DNA from: Bacillota bacterium
GTDB taxonomy: Bacteria > Bacillota > Sulfobacillia > Symbiobacteriales > Symbiobacteriaceae
Length of the DNA: 9,148 bases
Direction: 5' to 3'
Assembly: GCA_028287415.1 (NCBI GenBank)
Contig: JAQBPS010000205.1
Coordinates: 1 to 9,148 of the forward strand
The notes beneath the pieces are model-generated. The model searched no databases. It saw only the letters and a list, made by a program, of their open reading frames with translations, and was not told where the DNA came from. The translations under genes and the position numbers were made by a program. Below, piece after piece: positions 7,077 through 9,148 of the stretch. The number at the start of each line of letters is the position of its first letter. Positions within the stretch are counted from its first letter, which is position 1.

Positions 7077-8714
7077 CTACTTCACATCCCACTCGTAAAT
7101 GTTCCAGGTTAAGCCCAATGCCGACTGCTTCACGTTGACCATCCGCTTCGAAACGGCCGCGAGCGTGTTGGGCGAGTAGAGGTAGACGAAGTTCGGATCG
7201 TCGTAGAGCAGCTTCTGAAGCTCGTCATACACCTGCTTGCGGGCATTGAACTCGGCGGTTACCAGACCCTTGTCCAGCAGCTCGTCCGCCTTCGGATTTG
7301 CGAACTTGCCGTTGTTGTAGACGGCGCCGGTCCGCACCAGGGAGGTGACATCCGGGTCGAGCAGGCTCGACCAGCCGACCAGGGAGAGATCGTAATCCTG
7401 CTTGGCACGGCGGGCCTGCAGGGTCGGGAAGTCCATCTTCTGGACCTGGACCTTCACGCCGATCTGCTGGAGGTTGGCCATGATAATGTCGGCCGACTGC
7501 TCACGCACCATATTGCCGAGCGGGACGAGGAGGGTCAGGTTTCGGTTGAAGTCCCAGCCGGCCTCCGTCAGGAGTTGCTTCGCCTTGTTCGCGTCGTAGT
7601 CCCGGATTTTGATCGTCTTGTCCTGGTACTTGTAGAGGCTGGTGTACGGCCCCTCGATGATCTGGCCATTGCCCTTGAGCAGGTTGTCGACGATCAGCTT
7701 CCGGTTGATGCCATAGACGAACGCCTGCCGCACCTTCGGGTCCTTGAAGAAGTCCCGCCCGAAGTTGAAGTCCATGAACTGCCAGCCCTTGCTCGCGAAG
7801 CTTACGGCGTCGACGTTCTCCAGCTTCTGCACCTTGTCCCAGTCGGCGATCGGCACTTCGCCGATCCCGCTGCCGGCCGTCATGTCGATCTCGCCCTTCT
7901 GGAGGGCCGCGACGGCGGTTGTCGCCTGCATGATCCGGATGTAGACGTTCTCCAGCTTCGGCTTGCCCAGGTAGTAATCATCGTTGCGGACAAGCTGCAC
8001 GTACTGGGCCTGCGCATACTTGCCGAACTTGAAGGGACCCGAGCCGACCTTCGGATCCATGAAGAAGGGGTTCTTGTCGAAGTCTTTCGGCGCCACGGCG
8101 CCGAGGATGTGCTCCGGCAGGATTGGCATGGCCGTGCCGAACTTTTCCAGGACGGCGAGTGGGTCCATCGGTGCCTTGGTCGTAATCACCACCGTCTGCT
8201 CATCAACGGCCTTGATCCCCTCAACCGCCGCCCCCGTGGACTTGCCGTCGGCGTCCGTGCCCTTGAGCAGGGCAACGTAGGCGCCACGGTTGTTGGGGAT
8301 CTCCTTGTTGGCGATCGTGTTGACGGTGAAGAGGACGTCCTTCGCGGTGACCGGCTGGCCGTCATGCCACTTCGCCTTTGGGTTCAGGTGGAACGTATAG
8401 GTGGTGTAATCCGGGCTGATATCCCACTTCTCGGCCAGCCGGGGCACGAAGTCACCCTTGTCGTTCCAGGTCGCCAGGCTGTCGAACATGATGCCGATCG
8501 GCAAGCCGCCGTAGTTGGAGTCGGTATTGATCGGGTTGAAGTTGTTCGGGGCGCTCCACATGGCGATGGCGACGTCGCGGTTCTGCTTGGCTGGGGCCGA
8601 GGCCGGGGGCGGGGTGGGCTCGTTCGGCGTCGGCGTTGGCGCACCGCTGCGGGCGCACCCGGCCATGATCGCCAGCATGGCCACGGCGGACAGGAGCTTC
8701 AGTGGACCGCTCAT
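7077..8714 (-). CDS. Family 5 ABC-transporter substrate-binding lipoprotein (oligopeptide/dipeptide type)
   Basis: A 545-residue solute-binding protein that would capture oligopeptides (or related solutes such as nickel chelates) at the outer face of the membrane and hand them to an ABC permease. It starts with a lipoprotein signal: MSGPLK, a hydrophobic run, and a lipobox ending in MAGC with Cys20 as the acylated residue. A Pro/Ala/Thr-rich linker follows to about residue 45. The mature part has the SBP_bac_5 hallmarks: LAEKWDISPDYTTYTFHL, KWHDGQPVTAKDV and VGSGPFKFGKY. Its length is normal for the family and it appears complete. The start is supported by GGGAGGA 9 nt upstream. The usual permease and ATPase genes are not next to it in this window; only the last codons of a permease remain just upstream (8739-8801). 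It has its own promoter and shares the 7024-7056 terminator. Binding specificity cannot be assigned. Confidence 0.95.
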   Translation of the reverse strand: MSGPLKLLSAVAMLAIMAGCARSGAPTPTPNEPTPPPASAPAKQNRDVAIAMWSAPNNFNPINTDSNYGGLPIGIMFDSLATWNDKGDFVPRLAEKWDISPDYTTYTFHLNPKAKWHDGQPVTAKDVLFTVNTIANKEIPNNRGAYVALLKGTDADGKSTGAAVEGIKAVDEQTVVITTKAPMDPLAVLEKFGTAMPILPEHILGAVAPKDFDKNPFFMDPKVGSGPFKFGKYAQAQYVQLVRNDDYYLGKPKLENVYIRIMQATTAVAALQKGEIDMTAGSGIGEVPIADWDKVQKLENVDAVSFASKGWQFMDFNFGRDFFKDPKVRQAFVYGINRKLIVDNLLKGNGQIIEGPYTSLYKYQDKTIKIRDYDANKAKQLLTEAGWDFNRNLTLLVPLGNMVREQSADIIMANLQQIGVKVQVQKMDFPTLQARRAKQDYDLSLVGWSSLLDPDVTSLVRTGAVYNNGKFANPKADELLDKGLVTAEFNARKQVYDELQKLLYDDPNFVYLYSPNTLAAVSKRMVNVKQSALGLTWNIYEWDVK

Positions 8715-8723
8715 GCACTCAGT

Positions 8724-8730
8724 TCCTCCC
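8724..8730 (-). promoter_or_regulatory. Ribosome binding site of the binding protein
   Basis: GGGAGGA on the minus strand lies 9 nt before the ATG at 8714. It begins 8 nt after the TGA of the permease remnant, as in a tightly packed operon. Confidence 0.75.
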
Positions 8731-8738
8731 TTTGTGGA

Positions 8739-8801
8739 TCACAGGTTCAATCGAGGATCCAGTGCGTCACGCAGCCCGTCGCCGACAAAGTTCGCGTCAT
8801 T
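8739..8801 (-). pseudogene. C-terminal remnant of a DppC/OppC-family ABC permease
   Basis: The minus strand reads NDANFVGDGLRDALDPRLNL and then TGA (8739-8741). The string GDGLRDALDPR is the characteristic cytoplasmic end of dipeptide/oligopeptide permease subunits of the DppC/OppC type. Reading upstream in the same frame, the resemblance stops near 8801 and a TAA lies at 8817-8819, so no start and no membrane helices are present. The remnant stop is 24 bp from the start of the binding-protein gene. This suggests the ancestral order was permease then binding protein in one operon, with the rest of the permease deleted or moved. The fragment now lies in the 5' leader of the binding-protein transcript. 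Confidence 0.8.
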
Positions 8802-8822
8802 ACAGCAGTGAAGGAGTTAGGT

Positions 8823-8860
8823 ATTATAACAAATTTAGTGTATTCAGTTCATATTGTCAA
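8823..8860 (-). promoter_or_regulatory. Promoter(s) of the binding-protein gene
   Basis: On the minus strand a perfect TTGACA (8855-8860) is followed after 17 bp by TAAATT (8832-8837). A perfect TATAAT (8823-8828) preceded by TGT forms an extended -10 a few bases further on. TTGACA and TATAAT are 26 bp apart, too far to be one promoter, so either two overlapping promoters exist or only one is used. The sequence is strongly AT-rich against a GC-rich background. Transcription would start around 8816-8825 and give a leader of about 100 nt. Confidence 0.75.
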
Positions 8861-8919
8861 CGATAAGAGCGCCGCGCATGAAAGGCCGCGGCCTATCCGG
8901 TCGCAGTTTTTGAGCAAGC

Positions 8920-8956
8920 CGAAGGACCCCGTCTCGAAAAAAGACGGGGTCCTTCG
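8920..8956. terminator. Hairpin terminator downstream of the right-hand minus-strand gene
   Basis: CGAAGGACCCCGTCT (8920-8934) pairs with AGACGGGGTCCTTCG (8942-8956) around a 7-nt loop CGAAAAA. TGAGC (8911-8915) and GCTCA (8956-8960) could extend the stem past a bulge. It lies about 45 bp after the stop at 9001 and about 60 bp before the binding-protein promoter, so it would isolate that promoter from read-through. There is no clear U run, so function is inferred from stem strength and location. Confidence 0.8.
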
Positions 8957-9000
8957 CTCAATGTTGCCGCGCTATGCAGCGCATCACCGCTCCAACCTGC

Positions 9001-9147
9001 TCACGCACCCAGGGCTGCGACCGCCCCGTCCAGGACTGCACAAACCTGGTTGCGGGCCCTGACCAGCCCGACGAGCAGATGCTCCGCCTCATCCGACCCG
9101 TCCGGGCTCCGCACCAGCCGGTCAATGCCCGCCAGCACCGGCACCGG
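9001..9147 (-). CDS. C-terminal end of an unidentified protein (gene runs in from the right)
   Basis: Forty-eight codons are open from the right edge to TGA (9001-9003), with G or C at most third positions, and they are followed by the 8920-8956 hairpin. The tail reads as an amphipathic helical region (for example AEHLLVGLVRARNQVCAVLD) ending in AVAALGA. No catalytic motif or membrane helix is visible and I cannot name the family. Confidence 0.6.
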   Translation of the reverse strand, partial: PVPVLAGIDRLVRSPDGSDEAEHLLVGLVRARNQVCAVLDGAVAALGA

Positions 9148-9148
9148 G

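Noticed and set aside
8748..8800. A 17-codon ATG ORF in the binding-protein leader (minus strand)
   Set aside because: No ribosome site precedes it, and the other frame of the same bases explains the sequence as the end of a permease gene.
8884..8895. AGGCCGCGGCCT palindrome between the promoter and the right-hand terminator
   Set aside because: A 12-bp GC palindrome is easily expected by chance in such GC-rich DNA, and no second copy or operator context is seen.
8969..8982. Small hairpin GCGCT-ATGC-AGCGC after the right-hand gene stop
   Set aside because: The stem is only 5 bp and the much stronger 8920-8956 hairpin follows, so it is unlikely to act as the terminator.
7575..9062. A 495-codon plus-strand open frame opposite the binding protein
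   Set aside because: It crosses the binding protein, its promoter, the permease remnant and the hairpin at 8920-8956 without any domain signal, so it is an antisense shadow.

Overview
The window is GC-rich, with strong G/C preference at third codon positions. It also carries purine-rich Shine-Dalgarno sequences (GGAGG type) and AT-rich sigma-A-like promoters (TTGACA and TATAAT forms). This combination fits a high-GC member of the Bacillota, such as the Symbiobacterium group. That placement is inferred from base composition, signals and gene content and was not tested by a search. No rRNA, tRNA, CRISPR array, transposase or insertion sequence was found.

Layout from left to right: (1) the last 41 codons of an unidentified plus-strand gene; (2) a perfect 36-bp palindrome at 138-173 acting as a shared terminator; (3) a minus-strand S9 (prolyl-oligopeptidase family) peptidase with an intact Ser-Asp-His triad; (4) its promoter, immediately beyond a 97-codon minus-strand remnant of a serine beta-lactamase-like hydrolase that keeps its start, ribosome site and SxxK motif but has lost the rest; (5) a roughly 240-bp non-coding stretch with small dyads and a 14-codon ORF; (6) a plus-strand two-gene unit, made of a 1053-residue BNR/Asp-box (sortilin/VPS10-like) beta-propeller protein and a 278-residue class A beta-lactamase-fold hydrolase; (7) a bidirectional terminator at 7024-7056; (8) a minus-strand lipoprotein of the family 5 oligopeptide ABC-transporter binding proteins; (9) upstream of it, the last about 20 codons of a DppC/OppC-type permease followed by an AT-rich promoter; (10) another hairpin terminator and the last 48 codons of an unidentified minus-strand gene.

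The gene set suggests peptide scavenging. A membrane-anchored binding protein captures oligopeptides, and a peptidase without a signal peptide, probably cytoplasmic, could cleave them once imported. The beta-lactamase-like and BNR proteins have unknown substrates. The main interest is the evidence of decay and rearrangement. The binding-protein gene is cut off from its permeases, keeping only the final codons of one permease at operon-like spacing. The hydrolase next to the peptidase has lost about two thirds of its length. I see no clear new multi-gene defence or mobile system. The rest looks like an ordinary catabolic neighbourhood.
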